This document shows positions 1-11,220 of a stretch of DNA of 64,000 nucleotides, one piece after another. A program made the translations under genes and the position numbers. This DNA is from Apis mellifera (taxonomy: Eukaryota; Arthropoda; Insecta; Hymenoptera; Apidae), in contig NC_037651.1 in NCBI RefSeq assembly GCF_003254395.2, forward strand, positions 9,475,001 through 9,539,000. The letters run 5' to 3'. A model generated the notes under the pieces. That model did not search any database and had not been told where the DNA came from. It saw only the letters and a list, made by a program, of their open reading frames with translations. Position 1 is the first letter of the stretch. Every line of letters starts with the position of its first letter.

Positions 1-105
1 GTGGGTGTGCTTCATGTGCTCCATGAGAGCTTCGCCACCGAGGAAGAGTTTGTGGCAGACGGGACAGCTGGTCGCGTTGGGGCCGCCGATCAGGGCGGCG
101 TGTTG
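1..105 (-). CDS. dati: dati-like zinc-finger factor, exon with end of finger 4 and finger 5 (partial)
   Basis: Nuclear DNA-binding part of a C2H2 zinc-finger transcription factor. The minus strand reads 35 codons starting QHAALIGGPNATSCPVC and ending EALMEHMKHTH. The first His is the last zinc ligand of finger 4, whose other three ligands lie in the exon at 11036-11220. Finger 5 is C-x2-C-x12-H-x4-H and its last His is the final codon in the window, so the exon is cut by the edge. The acceptor is ttgtgttccag at 106-116, and phase 0 matches the upstream donor. The GGPNATSCPVCHKLFLG stretch is what I associate with insect datilografo (dati); this identification is from memory. An alternative is another member of the Rotund/Squeeze/LIN-29 group. 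The downstream C-terminus and 3' UTR lie outside the window. Confidence 0.85.
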
Positions 106-310
106 CTGGAACACAACACGCTGTTGCAACTCCTTTTTTGGGGGGCCGGAACAAGAGGAACCGGAAGCAGGCACACCGGTAGAGAGCAGCCGACCCACAG
201 AATACCACCACAGAGTCGCGAACCAGAAGCGCAGGACAGGCAGCGCACAGAACAGAACGATTGACCAGTGAGAGTTAGAGTACCGAGTTTGCACCGCCGC
301 CACCACGGAC

Positions 311-418
311 TACTTTTTCTTTTTTTTTTTTTTTTTTTTCTTTTTCTTTTTTCTTTTTCTTTTTTTTTTTTCCCTTTCTTTTCTTTTCTTTTCTTTTTTT
401 TTCCTCTCTCTCTCTCAG
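311..418 (+). repeat. T/C-rich low-complexity tract
   Basis: Almost pure T with interspersed C, ending in a short CT run. It lies in the last intron about 200 bases upstream (in transcription sense) of the finger 5 exon. On the transcribed strand it is A/G, so it is not the polypyrimidine tract of that exon. Confidence 0.9.
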
Positions 419-581
419 CGAAAAGGGAATTCACCTCGAGTGTCTGGCGGGACGGAGGAAAAGTTTTTAGGGTGGAATTGCAAGGATTTATGGTTATCGC
501 CGTTTAAGCCGTGACGCCACGTCGGATCGTACGTCGATAGGCGTGTATGCGAGTAGTGTATGCGATGGATGGAAAAGAGTG

Positions 582-587
582 AAAAAA

Positions 588-619
<32 letters not shown>

Positions 620-633
620 AAAAGAAAAAAAAA
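582..633 (+). repeat. A-rich low-complexity tract
   Basis: Poly(A) broken by single G residues. No retroelement coding sequence or target-site duplication was seen beside it, so it reads as a simple repeat and not the tail of an insertion. Confidence 0.9.
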
Positions 634-732
634 GTCTCGTATGGATATGTGGTGGTCGATTCTTTCTCGTTTGCGAAAGGGAGGAAGACAGGAGAAGGAG
701 AAAGCAAAGCCCAGACAGACGAATGTACATGT

Positions 733-830
733 ATGTATATATATTATATATATATATACATATTATATTATATATACATATTATATATATACATACATAT
801 ATATATATATGTATATATATATATAAAAAA
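733..830 (+). repeat. TA-rich microsatellite
   Basis: About 100 bases of nearly pure alternating TA with occasional C or G steps, in the last intron. Similar but shorter TA blocks recur at about 10190-10240, 12724-12750 and 51746-51815. Confidence 0.9.
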
Positions 831-1556
831 AGCGTGAGGTGCGGAGAACGATCGGAATGAGATCGAACCGGAAATCCTTGGCGAATATTTAAAACGGAGA
901 AAGAGCGGAATCATCGGATGGATCTTCCCCGATTGATCTCGCACGACCTCACAGAATGAACGGGAATGCAAAGCACAGATCGAACGACTACTAGTTACTA
1001 CGACACAATTGCACACGGATGGCCTTTGTCGCCGTTATCGGGTTCAATCGTCGTCGATTCACGACGAGAATCAACGACGCGACGCGATTTTCTTTCTTTC
1101 TGATATATATCCATCTATCTGGATACGACGATGGACGCGCGGACGCGAGGATACGTATATACATATATACACAAGAATCTACAAAAGCCTGGACAAAGGC
1201 CATCCTTTGAAAACAGATAATATGAAGAGTGATGAACGAAATTCGACGTCCTCATTGCAAAAAGTATCTGTCTCTCCGTCATTGGCGACCTCGCGTTAGA
1301 AGGTAAAGAGATTATTTCGCGGTCTTATTTATCGTTTATTCGATCGTTCCTCTTTTTCTTTTTTTTCTTTTTTTCCTTTCCTTTCCTTTTCTTTTCTTTT
1401 CTTTTCTTTTCTTTTCATATATTCGCATATCTCTGATATTTCTTTATTTCTCTCTCTCTTTTCTCTCTCGCACACGCGAAGGTCGGTTATACGCACACGA
1501 GGCGGTAGGGGCACGCGCTGAGGGAAAAACATGGCGGTCAACCTTGCTCGGAAAGA

Positions 1557-2080
1557 GTGGTTAAAACGGAGAGAAAAAGAATACGAAGAGGAAGGAAAGA
1601 AGGAGGAGAAGGTGGGAGGAGGAGGAGGAGGAGGAGGAGGAAGGAAAGGCTAAAACGAGACCAGACGGCAATGACCCCAAACTTTTCGGGTCTTTACTCG
1701 CCTCCTTTCCTTTCTTCCTGCCTACTACTTCTCCCCCCCTCTCTCCCCTACCCTCTCCACTTTGATACAACGCATCCTCCTCCTCCTCCTCCTCCTCCTT
1801 TTTTCTCGTTTCGTTTCGTTTCTTTTCTTTTTCTCTTCCTTTTTTCTTTTCCCTCCTCTTCCCTCCTCTCTCTCTCTCTCTCTCCCCCCCCCTCCCCCTC
1901 CATCCTCCCGTCCCGTCTTTCTCACTCGCGGCGAGTCGTCCTTCTTTCTCTCTTTCTTTTTCGCTCTTTCCCTCCCTCCCCCCCTTTCCCTCTCCTATCT
2001 TTACCGAACCGACGTAGCGGCCGTGTTTCGCCGTCTCCTTTTTTTTTCCTTCTCCTCTCTTCCTTTCTTTTTCCCTCCCC
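1557..2080 (+). repeat. adjacent purine and pyrimidine strand-asymmetric tracts
   Basis: Bases 1557-1656 are almost all purine (GGA repeats). Bases about 1690-2080 are almost all pyrimidine, made of CCT, CT and T runs. The result is long open frames with Arg/Lys/Glu-rich or Ser/Leu/Pro-rich translations that are not credible proteins. Confidence 0.85.
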
Positions 2081-4310
2081 TTCCCGGACCTGGGATAACC
2101 GCGACCGAGTTGAGACGATCAACGGGACGGAGGAGAGCCGAATCTCGGGCAGGAGACCAGTTTAAAATAACACGAGGCGTCGTTGACCTAGCCGTCGTTT
2201 CGGCCTGGCCTTTTTTTCCTTTGCGCCGCTTACGCCCCCTCCCTCCCTCCCTCCCTCGATTCACTCGCTCGCAACAAGCAAATTTTCCACGAATATCTTT
2301 TCGATTCCTATTTAATCGCGGTTAATTTCGCTTCCCCTCTCCGCGTGATTCCTTTTATATTTCGCTTATACATTCCCCCTCCCCTTTTCTTACCGATTTA
2401 TTTATTCTCCTTTTATTCCTTCTCTTTCTCTTTTTACCCTCCTCCCCTCGAATATCTCCGATTTGTTAATTCTCTTCCCTTTCTAATCCTCTTTTCACGA
2501 GAGAACACGGGAAAAATAGGAAAACAAACGAACGAACGAACGAACGAAGGAAAATATCGAATTTTCCACGCTCCGTAAATCGACGCGCGAAACTCGATTT
2601 TTCGATCCATCCACGCGATAGACGGATGGATGTCGACGAGGGCTCGAGAAAAAGGACAGGGGGAAAAAAAAAGAAAGAAGGAGAAAGAGAAAAATAATGG
2701 TTGAGGAAGGTTGAGGAAACGACGCACGGCAGCGTCAATGAACCCCCCTCCCGGTTTAGAGGGTCCTTGCCCTCCTCTTCCTGCGCCGTAGCCCGCGCCT
2801 TCCTCTCGCGTTCCTTTTTTTTTTCTTCCTTCCTTTCTTTCTTTCTTTCTTTTTCCCCCTCTTGGGAACACACCCACGCTCGCCAACGTAGCGCTGTTGT
2901 TCGTAGCGCTCCTCGTCGCCGCGTTCCTCTCCCGGTTTGACGATAGGCGATATTCTTTCCAAGGCACGCCCCCTCCCGCTCGTTGTTTTCGACGGGCCAA
3001 AGCCCGGGCGTCCTTCTTTCTTCCCGGACCTGGGACAAGCCCGAGCCGGTTGAGCCGACGACACACGAGCCACGAAGACGAAGAAGAAGACGAAGAAGAC
3101 GAAGAAGAAGAAGAAGAAGAAGAAGAAGATGCCGGCCGTCGACGTCGTCGGCGTCGCCGATGCTGGGTGCCGGTGCTGCATGCAAGTTATTCTCGGAGGG
3201 AGGCTGCGGTCCGTAAGTTCGACGCCCCGACCTGGCCCAACTGGAAAAAACCGGTTTCTTCGTTGCGCTCTTCCTTTTTTGCCTGCATCCTCGCTTTTTG
3301 CACCGCGAATACCTCTCTCGACTCTCCTTCGAGTGTGCCGTGCGCCCGCTCTCTTTCTCTTCGTTCCTTTTCCGTGCGCGCCGTCCTCGTCTTCCTTCCA
3401 TTTACCCGCGCCTCCATCTCTCTCTCCTCTGTTTCTCTCTCGCTCTCTCTCTCTCCGTTCTCCTCGCCCCGCGCCCAGAGAGCGTGGGCGAATCCCCAAG
3501 GGACTTTATGATTCGCCGTGACCAGATTCATCTCTCTGCTCGACTCTCTACGTACGTGGTACGTGGTTGCGGCCTAGGCCCGCGAGCCTAGCACACCTCT
3601 ATTCCCAATTCCACGCTTCCCGATCTCCCCCTCTTTCCAACGACAACCTCTCTCTCTCTTTCTCTCTGTATATGTGTGTGTGTGTGCGCGTCGTTAGATC
3701 TTGCAACTTCCAAGACATCATTCCCTCGATGAGATCTTCTCTCGTTTCTTTCCACGATTTTTTTCTTTCTTTCTTTCTTTCTCAGCTAGCTAGGAGAGGA
3801 GAATCCGATTGCCATCCGATTCCTCCGAGAGTCGAGGCGTCGGTTTTATTTATCCGGTGAAACGCTCCTGCGAGCGTTTAAGCCCAGGCCGTGGTGTGGG
3901 CCAGGGAGTGGCGTAAAAAGGAAGTGGGTGTGAGCATACGCGTAGCGATGCGTGACGCTGGGCCTAGCGTGGAGCCATTTTGCCAGGGAAAGAAAAGGGA
4001 CCATCTTACGATCGGATATATAGTCGTGGAAGAAAATCGGCGTGGAAAGAGAGAGAGAGAAAAAGAGAGAGAGAGAGAGAGAGATTTTTGTCGCGTCATT
4101 GTTGTTCTCGTCCATCGTCCCGTTCATCGTCCTTTCCAACCTCGATCCTCGATCGGACGATGTTTTGATCCCGATTGTTTACGCGAGCGAGTCGTGATGA
4201 AAACTTTGGCAAAAATCGAGGTGGAACGAAGAGGGGTTCCCTCCGTTTTCTCGGAGTAAAGCGATAAAATCCGAAGGTCATTCTCGCGGCGCGCAATTCT
4301 TTTCGCGTCA

Positions 4311-4311
<1 letters not shown>

Positions 4312-4343
<32 letters not shown>

Positions 4344-4369
4344 TTCCCTCTCTCCTTCCCTCCCTCTCC

Positions 4370-4401
<32 letters not shown>

Positions 4402-4405
4402 TTTC
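4312..4405 (+). repeat. CT-rich microsatellite
   Basis: Imperfect CT dinucleotide array with CCCT interruptions, in the last intron. A GA array of similar size sits nearby at about 4048-4084 in the opposite strand sense. Confidence 0.85.
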
Positions 4406-4760
4406 CAGCCGTCTCCTTTCCTTGGCTTTTTTAGCCGCAACGAGGCCGCGAGCCTCGCCGGCAGACAACCTTCGTACGATACTCGGTTACACCAACAAAC
4501 AAAGTCTGTAAAAGATATATTCGTTGACCGGTTGTCTCGCTCTCTCGCCGTGCTCGCCGTTGCTTGCTTTTTTCGTACGTGGAAAGAAGTTATTATTATT
4601 ATTATTATTTATTCCGTTCATCGTGTATAATAAAAGATTAATTTTTTGAGAAAAATTTCTTCTCTCTTAAGAATCTCTCTCTCTCCCTCCCCCCGCTCCT
4701 TTCTCTTCCTCCACTCGTCAATTTCGATGCAACGATTGTCGTAGAGAGAAAGTAACAGTG

Positions 4761-4817
4761 GTGGCAGTAGTAATGGTAGTAGTAGTAGTAGTAGTAGTAG
4801 TAGCAGTAGTAATAGTA
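4761..4817 (+). repeat. GTA triplet microsatellite
   Basis: GTA/TAG triplets with a few substitutions, intronic. Its translations in both strands are homopolymers (Val or Tyr) and not real proteins. Confidence 0.85.
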
Positions 4818-7800
4818 TTCGAACGGATGATTCATTTTCGTTCGATCGATGCAAGAACATATACACATATATATATATATTTCCGATATATATATTATTA
4901 TAGTTGGATCAGCCACGGTTCGGTCGACACCGTCGAGAGCGTCGCGAGAGAGAGAAAAAAATTGCACCGTGAATATTGAATAGGCGCATTATGAAATTAT
5001 TAATCCGTAGCGTAGTGATTTTCATTCCCTGTTAGAACCTGTTTCCAATTTCCCTTCCTCTCCTCTCTTCTCTCCTCCTCCCTTTTCTTTCTTTCTTTCT
5101 TCTCTTCTCTTCTTTTCTCCTCCATCTATTATGCAGCACCGCTTTACTATTATTATTCCAAGCCGACGCGTTTTTTGGCGTATCACGCGCTGGTAATCCG
5201 CGGGTTATGCGTGTCCAATCACCCCCGAGGAGCGGGGAAAGGAGGGTGGGGAGAAAAAAAGTAACTAAAGGGTTGAGGATGCAGCTCCCCCTCCTCCCAA
5301 CGATGTGTTGTGCCAATAGCAGTTTGGACCCTCTCACGCTTTTCGTCAGAAAGGGAAGAGAGAGAGAGGAAGAGGGAGAGAGAAGGGAAAAAAACGCACA
5401 AGGGTGTTGCACAATGGGGGAGAAATCCCACCCCGTGCGGAATCGGCGCGGGAATGATTTCATTAGGTCCTTCGGTCGTCGATGAACTGTGCGTGCGGAC
5501 GATAGTGAAGAACTGGAGAGAGGGAGAGAAAAAAAGGGGGGCTCGCAGAGGCGGAGACTGTGCAAAAAATTAATATCGAGGGGGAGAAAAAAATGGTTGG
5601 AACGGGGATACGCGATAGTTCGATAGTTTGGAGATGGCGCGGAAAGAGAAAGAGAGAGGAGAAGAAAAGAAGAAAAGAAAAAAAAGATAGGAAAGAAAAC
5701 TTCCGGTCCGATCTTTTTTTCCCGCCACGAGAGATCGGTGTCCCAGTTTCCTTCCATTTCGACAAAAGTAAGAAACAAGAGCGAAGAACGAGAAATATAT
5801 AAATATAAGAGTTGTGGAGATTCGCCAGGCAACGATATCGTTGGAGGAGAAAAAGGAGAGGGAAATTAACGAGGGTGTGAAACGATTCGATAAATAAAGA
5901 TCGGAGGGGAAAAAAAAAAAGAAGAAAAATTGCGCGCGTTCTTCTCCGAGCGAAGGACGACTCGTCTGTCGGATCGTGGCAAGGTAGGGTATCGAAGGGT
6001 TACGAATAACGCAAACGTGTGACGTTTTTCCCCGATAAGGAGCGATAAGATCGAGAAACATGGGATTGTCGTCGTGGATATTGATGTATATATATATATG
6101 TATATATCGATACGCGAATACGGGGGTCTTTTTTTCTTAAGCGTAGCGCCAATTGTCACGGAGGATGCAAAGGACGAATGCTTTAGATACCAGACACGTG
6201 GTGATTTTCGAATTTTCCGTTGTGGAAAATTATCGAGAGATTTCTCGTGGACGCAAATGAATGAGGCAAGCGAAATATATATTGTATATTTGTTTTTTTT
6301 TTTCTTTAATTTAGCAAGCATGTTTTCGAAATCATCACACCCGAAACGAATTCCCACGGGATCTCCCGCATCTTTTCACCCGATCTTTTTACCTTTAATC
6401 GTTGCCACGGGTACTTGGAACACTGCGACAAAGAGGAGACCAGCATGAAATGAAGATCAATTTGCATTAATTCGACAGAACAATTAAATATCGTTTAGAT
6501 TGTGTCGCATTTTTTCAGAAATGCCCACAAATACTCCAACGTCCCCTTTCCTCAAAATACAAACACAAAGTGTATTTATTTTAACAAGCGTTTCGTCCGT
6601 TTAATTCGACGGTGCTTTGACTCGCGCGCTGCGAAACACACGAAATTCCCGGCGAATTTTCGAAGCGCGAGCGAGGCGAAATTTCGAATAATCGCGATCG
6701 ATTTCTCCTTCCTTCGAGGAGTTGAAAGAGAGAGAATTGTAAAAGAAGGGAGGAGAACGAAAACAGAAGAAGAAGAAGAAGAAGAGAAAAAATAATAATA
6801 ATAATAAGAAAGCAAGTCGAAAAAGAAACGGTAGCGCGCACGATTCTTCTTTTTTTCCCTTACATATATATATATATATCTAAAACACGGGAATGAATCC
6901 CCGTGGCGAGGAAAAATAAATCTAATGGCTAACGAGTTTTTACCGAGCTCGACGCTTGGGCAATTAAGAAGAGGGGTGAAGGGACTCGATGGGAAGAGAG
7001 CCCCGGAGGTGAGTCGGGAAGAAGGTCGGAGGCACGAGAAAGTCCGCCAGCAGAAAGGGTTGTATCGTGTTGCACGACATTCAACCCTTGTACCGCCAAA
7101 CTACGGATACAAATACGAAGGCTCGCCGCGCAAAAGTGGTGGTGGGAGGGGAGGAGTGAAACACGTGTGTGCGACGCGGGAAGAAACGGAAGCGAAGAAA
7201 ACGGAAGACGCGCGGTGTTTTCTTACCCCCTCCCTCCCTTTGCGTTGACGAAACGAGGTTCTTAGATTCTTAGGTTCTCGCTTAATCGAGTTCGATGATG
7301 TTCGTCGAACGCTCTTCTCTTCTTCCTTCTTTCTCTCTCTCTCTCTCTCCTTCCCTCCCTCTTTATGGAACAGAGAGACAGTTGTCTTTTAACGCGTCGT
7401 GTATTCGAACGCGTGTAAGGTAAAGTTGAGGCGAATTGAAGGAAGAGAGAACAAAGAAGAAGGGATAACACAGTTCATAAGACGCGCGAGGGAAGCAGCG
7501 TGTAGAGGGAGGGAAATCGTAAGTTTCTACGGCTGGCTACCGATCGTTCTGTATAATACATTTACGCTCCGGCCTATTATAATATTGTACTCGGAGTGTA
7601 TTGTCTTTCTTGGCCGGGATAATGTTTCGCCGACACGCCAGGCCTCGACCCAGAGTCTAACTCTTTCATTTCCCCTTTCTCTTGCTCCTCCTCCCTCTTC
7701 TTTCTCCTCTTCTCCGCTTTTCCTCTCCTCCCTTTCTCCTCCTCGCGTTCACCCGCCTCTTTTTTTCCCCTCTTCTTGCTCTTCTTCTCGTTTTAAACAA

Positions 7801-10584
7801 CGATCCATTAGCTATCCAGGGGGTAGCGGAGGAAAGGCGGAGGGAGGAGGAGGAGGAGGAGGAGGAGGGGATTGGGCTAGATAGGTCGGAATAGCGAAAA
7901 CAATTTCAAGAAATCTGCCCCGGCGAAAATTCGATTAGCCGCGCAAGATGGGCTCGAGCTTTCTCTCTCTCTCTCTATCTCTTTTTCTTTCTTTCTCTCT
8001 CTCCATTTGTTTCGTTTCGTTTTATTTTCACCGGAGCTCTGGACGGAGCTCTGTTTCTGTCGCGCTGGCGGCTTTTAATTACTTCTCTCGCGAGCAGATT
8101 CCCTCCTCGTCGCGTTCGCGTTTCGCGTTTCGCGTTCCTCATCTTCTTCTTCTTCGTTTTCCTCCTTCATTTTCTTCTTCTTCTCGGTTTTTCCTTTTTC
8201 TCTTTTCTTTTCCTTTAGACTCCCTTTAGACTCCCTCGCGAGCTACTTCGAAGACGCGCTACTCCTTTTGAACGGCTACTTTTAACTCCTTCTCCCTCCT
8301 ATTGATACGCACCGCCGAATCTCGCGTCGTCTCGCGTTTTTATTGAACGAGATCTCGCGCCATCGAGTTTCGAAGGGAGAAACGAGATTACTCTCTTTCG
8401 AGATTTATCGGGACGGAGGGGGAGTGGAAGGATTAGCTTTCGATTAAAAAGGATCTCTCGTTGAAAGAACGATATTTATCGCCCGGGCCTGGATAACTCG
8501 GATTACGCGCACCACCTCGAAACGCACCTGAGATTCCACGGCTCCCACGAAACGATACGGAATAATAAAGTTTCTCCGATCTTTGTACGACATAAAAATG
8601 CAAAAAAAGAAAAGGAAGAAAGAAAAAAGAGAGAGAGAGAGAATTGGCTCTCTCAATTTCCCTTCTTTCTTCGTTTCGAAAGTTTACGCGCGAAGCGAAT
8701 CGATTAATCGTCGATTCGACGGAACCCGCACGCGATCCTCACCCCCCTCCCATCCATCGATAATCGGTTCGAGAAACGATTCGATCGGTTAATCGGTCGC
8801 GGACGTTTACCGTTTCCCTCTTTTCAAGGGAATCATCTCGGTTGCTAGAAGGAGAGAAAGAAAGAAAGGGAAAGAGAGAGAGGAGATTGGTTAGTTTACG
8901 ACCGGTTACGCAACCGTGGCTGGTCTAATTGAGGAGGGATAAAAAGGGGGGCGATCGGTTTTTCAACGCGGCGAAAAGAAGCGCGAGAAGAAGGAGGCGG
9001 AGAAGGAAGGAGAGGAGAGGGGAGGAAGAAAAGAGCGAGTCACGGACGGCTCGACAGATGCCTTCCCACGTTTTTTCGTCAAGACATGTGCCTGGCGCGG
9101 CGAAAGGGTTGAGAAATTCAGTTGGCCGACCGACACCGGGCAAAAAACAACCCCACGGTACAAGATTCCTCTGGTAATCGCTACGTGCCGCGATTCACCG
9201 CCAGGGGTGAATTCGATTAAGCGAGCCGGGGACGCGATCTTTTTCCCAGATCGTCCGATTTTTTTCTCTTTCTTTTCCTTTTTTTTTTCTTATTCCCCTG
9301 ATCCGTAATGCATGCCACTTCCGTGCTTCTCTCTCTTTCTCTCCCTCCCTCCCTCTTTCTCTCTCTACCTCCCCGACACTTTGCCTTTTGTTTCGTATCG
9401 AGAGGCATCCTATTATATCCTTGATACGGGAGTGACGCGTCAATCAACGCAACACTCCCTTCGACGTCGTTGTCGTCGTTGTTCCTTCCTTGAACGATCG
9501 TCTCTCTCCATGATTCGTCGCGTGATCGTTCGTTCGATCGGATCCTTCTCGATGTTCGTTTTATTTATTTATCTATCTATATATTTATCTATCTATTTCG
9601 AACGAGTAACGAGTAATTTTTCTTCTAATTTTCTTCCATCCCTGCCCTCCCTCCCCTAAATGAACCAAGATTATCGCGATCACGATCGATGATGAAAAAA
9701 ATGAAAGAAGGCGTGATAAATGGCGTTCGCTCTGGTGAATAATTAAATAATAACTCCCGTTCAAACGTTTCGTCAGAAGCGGTTCGTCGTGTGTGAGGAA
9801 ATAAAAAAAAGAAAAAAAAAGAGGAAAAAAAAAAAAAGAAAAAAAAAAAGAAACCACAACCAAAAAGCAGTAGTCCCAAAAAAGCGTTGTTATATATATG
9901 TATAAATATGTATACGAGGAAGAAAACCCCCGGAAAAGCGGGATGAAGCTTTCTCAACGATCGTTATCAACATTTTTTTTCTCTCCACTGTGTTAAGCAC
10001 GAGACGAGCACACCAACTAGCGCGACGGTACGATCGAGTTGTTCGGATCGAAGATATATCGTTTATATTAATAGCGTTTGCGAAACGATTTCAAAACGAC
10101 GGCCCGTGCGATATCTCGGCATCCCCATTCGCGAAAATTTTACCCGCGAAATTTAAATTACCCGCGATTCACGATCGTAAATAATGTTACGTATATATAT
10201 ATACATATACATATACAAATATATATATGTATATATATTAACCGAATGCTCGATCGAATCCTCGATCCCATCGTCAACATCGAGAACCAGAGTATCTATC
10301 TACGTATCGCAAGTTTTATTCGAAACGATTCGAACGAACTCTCCGCTTATATTTACGTACTTACGCGTGATCGTGCGAGGAAAAGAGCGGAATTAATTTT
10401 TGACTACTATTTTTGACTAAAGAGAGCCTATCGTATATATATATGTATATATACATATATATACATATACATATATAAAATAAGATAAATAAGATTGTTT
10501 CTGCTGACAGAAAATGGAATATATCGGATAGAGAAGCGTGACCCTCCACCATGTGTGCATTCAGAGAAAACGTTCGTTCGATTT

Positions 10585-10590
10585 TTTATT
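10585..10590 (-). terminator. candidate polyadenylation signal AATAAA for a read-through isoform
   Basis: The plus strand reads TTTATT, giving AATAAA on the transcribed strand about 280 bases past the stop codon of the intron-retained frame at 10871. The hexamer is common by chance in AT-rich DNA, so the call rests only on its position relative to that stop. Confidence 0.2.
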
Positions 10591-10870
10591 AACATTACGC
10601 GGCGAGGAAAGAAATGGCGTATATATTCTTTTCTTTTCTCTTTCGCTTTCGTTTTTTTTTTTTTTTTTTTTTTCAATAGGCGAATGTTCCTCTATCGGCC
10701 GGCAGAAGAAGAGCGTTTCTCCATTAGCGGATTATTCGTATACTACGATTATTTATGATAGAAGAAAATGCGAGAATTATTGCACGAGATTATATATATA
10801 TACACAATGTGCACAACCGTAAAATCGTATCGTAAAAATCTTGGATTTGATATTAATTCTAGATTAATTT

Positions 10871-10943
10871 TTATCTCCGGATCTTTCCGACCATGGTTCG
10901 ATTATTATCGTGTGCGAGCACCGCGTTAAGTAGCCAAAATGCC

Positions 10944-10979
<36 letters not shown>

Positions 10980-11035
10980 AGTAGTAGTTGTTGTTGTTGT
11001 TGTTGGACGTCGGATTTGGTACATACATGACTGAC
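10871..11035 (-). CDS. possible alternative C-terminus by intron retention (polyQ tail)
   Basis: If the donor after the finger 3-4 exon is not used, translation stays in frame for 54 more codons and stops at 10871. The added segment begins VSHVCTKSDV, continues into Gln runs split by three Leu, and ends in a segment containing AFWLLNAVLAHDNN. The His in VSH falls five residues after the third ligand of finger 4, so this form could still close that finger as H-x5-H while losing finger 5. The Gln run is a nearly pure CAA microsatellite, so the open frame may be accidental. No transcript evidence is available here. Confidence 0.25.
10944..11006 (+). repeat. TTG/CAA triplet microsatellite
   Basis: About 20 TTG triplets on the plus strand interrupted by GTA-GTA-GTA. 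It begins about 30 bases inside the intron after the finger 3-4 exon, close enough to affect donor use or intron retention. Confidence 0.9.
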
Positions 11036-11220
11036 CTTCGACGTGTGGGTACGAAGGCTGGATTCTGTGGCGAAGCCTTTGCCGCAGATGTTGCAATGGA
11101 ACGGCCGGTTCTTCGCCCGTTCCACCTGGGCGTCGTGATTTCGAAGGTGTTGCTGCAAATTCGATAATTGAATGAATGCCCGCCCGCAATCCGGTAGATG
11201 GCACTTGTACGGACGTTCAC
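11036..11220 (-). CDS. dati: dati-like zinc-finger factor, exon with finger 3 and most of finger 4
   Basis: The minus strand reads GERPYKCHLPDC, completing the TGERPYK linker begun in the previous exon. Finger 3 (11203-11135) is a C-x4-C type with motif CGRAFIQLSNLQQHLRNH. A 13-residue linker with DAQVERAKNRPFH follows, longer than the canonical seven. Finger 4 (11095 onward) begins CNICGKGFATESSLRTH and reaches its last His only in the next exon. The acceptor is ctcgtttcag and the donor AAG|GTCAGT. The 185 bases plus one base carried from the previous exon make 62 codons, ending in phase 0. The FIQLSNLQQH signature links this factor to the LIN-29/Rotund/Squeeze/ZNF384-type group; insect Dati is the closest match I recall. 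Confidence 0.92.

Larger units (their letters stand above)
106..11035 (-). other. intron between the finger 3-4 exon and the finger 5 exon
   Basis: Intron of about 10.9 kb with donor AAG|GTCAGT at 11036/11035 and acceptor TTCCAG at 106-111. It holds T-rich and A-rich runs (311-418, 582-633), TA-rich DNA (733-830, about 10190-10240, 10436-10480), a long pyrimidine block (1690-2080), CT runs (about 4312-4400) and a GTA triplet array (4761-4817). No convincing extra exon was seen. The longest non-repetitive open frame starts with ATG at 6925 on the plus strand (107 codons) and has no recognisable domain. The first 165 bases after the donor stay open in frame and are listed separately. Confidence 0.75.

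Noticed and set aside
582..633. Poly(A) as a retroposon tail
   Set aside because: No element body or target duplication; similar A-runs occur throughout.
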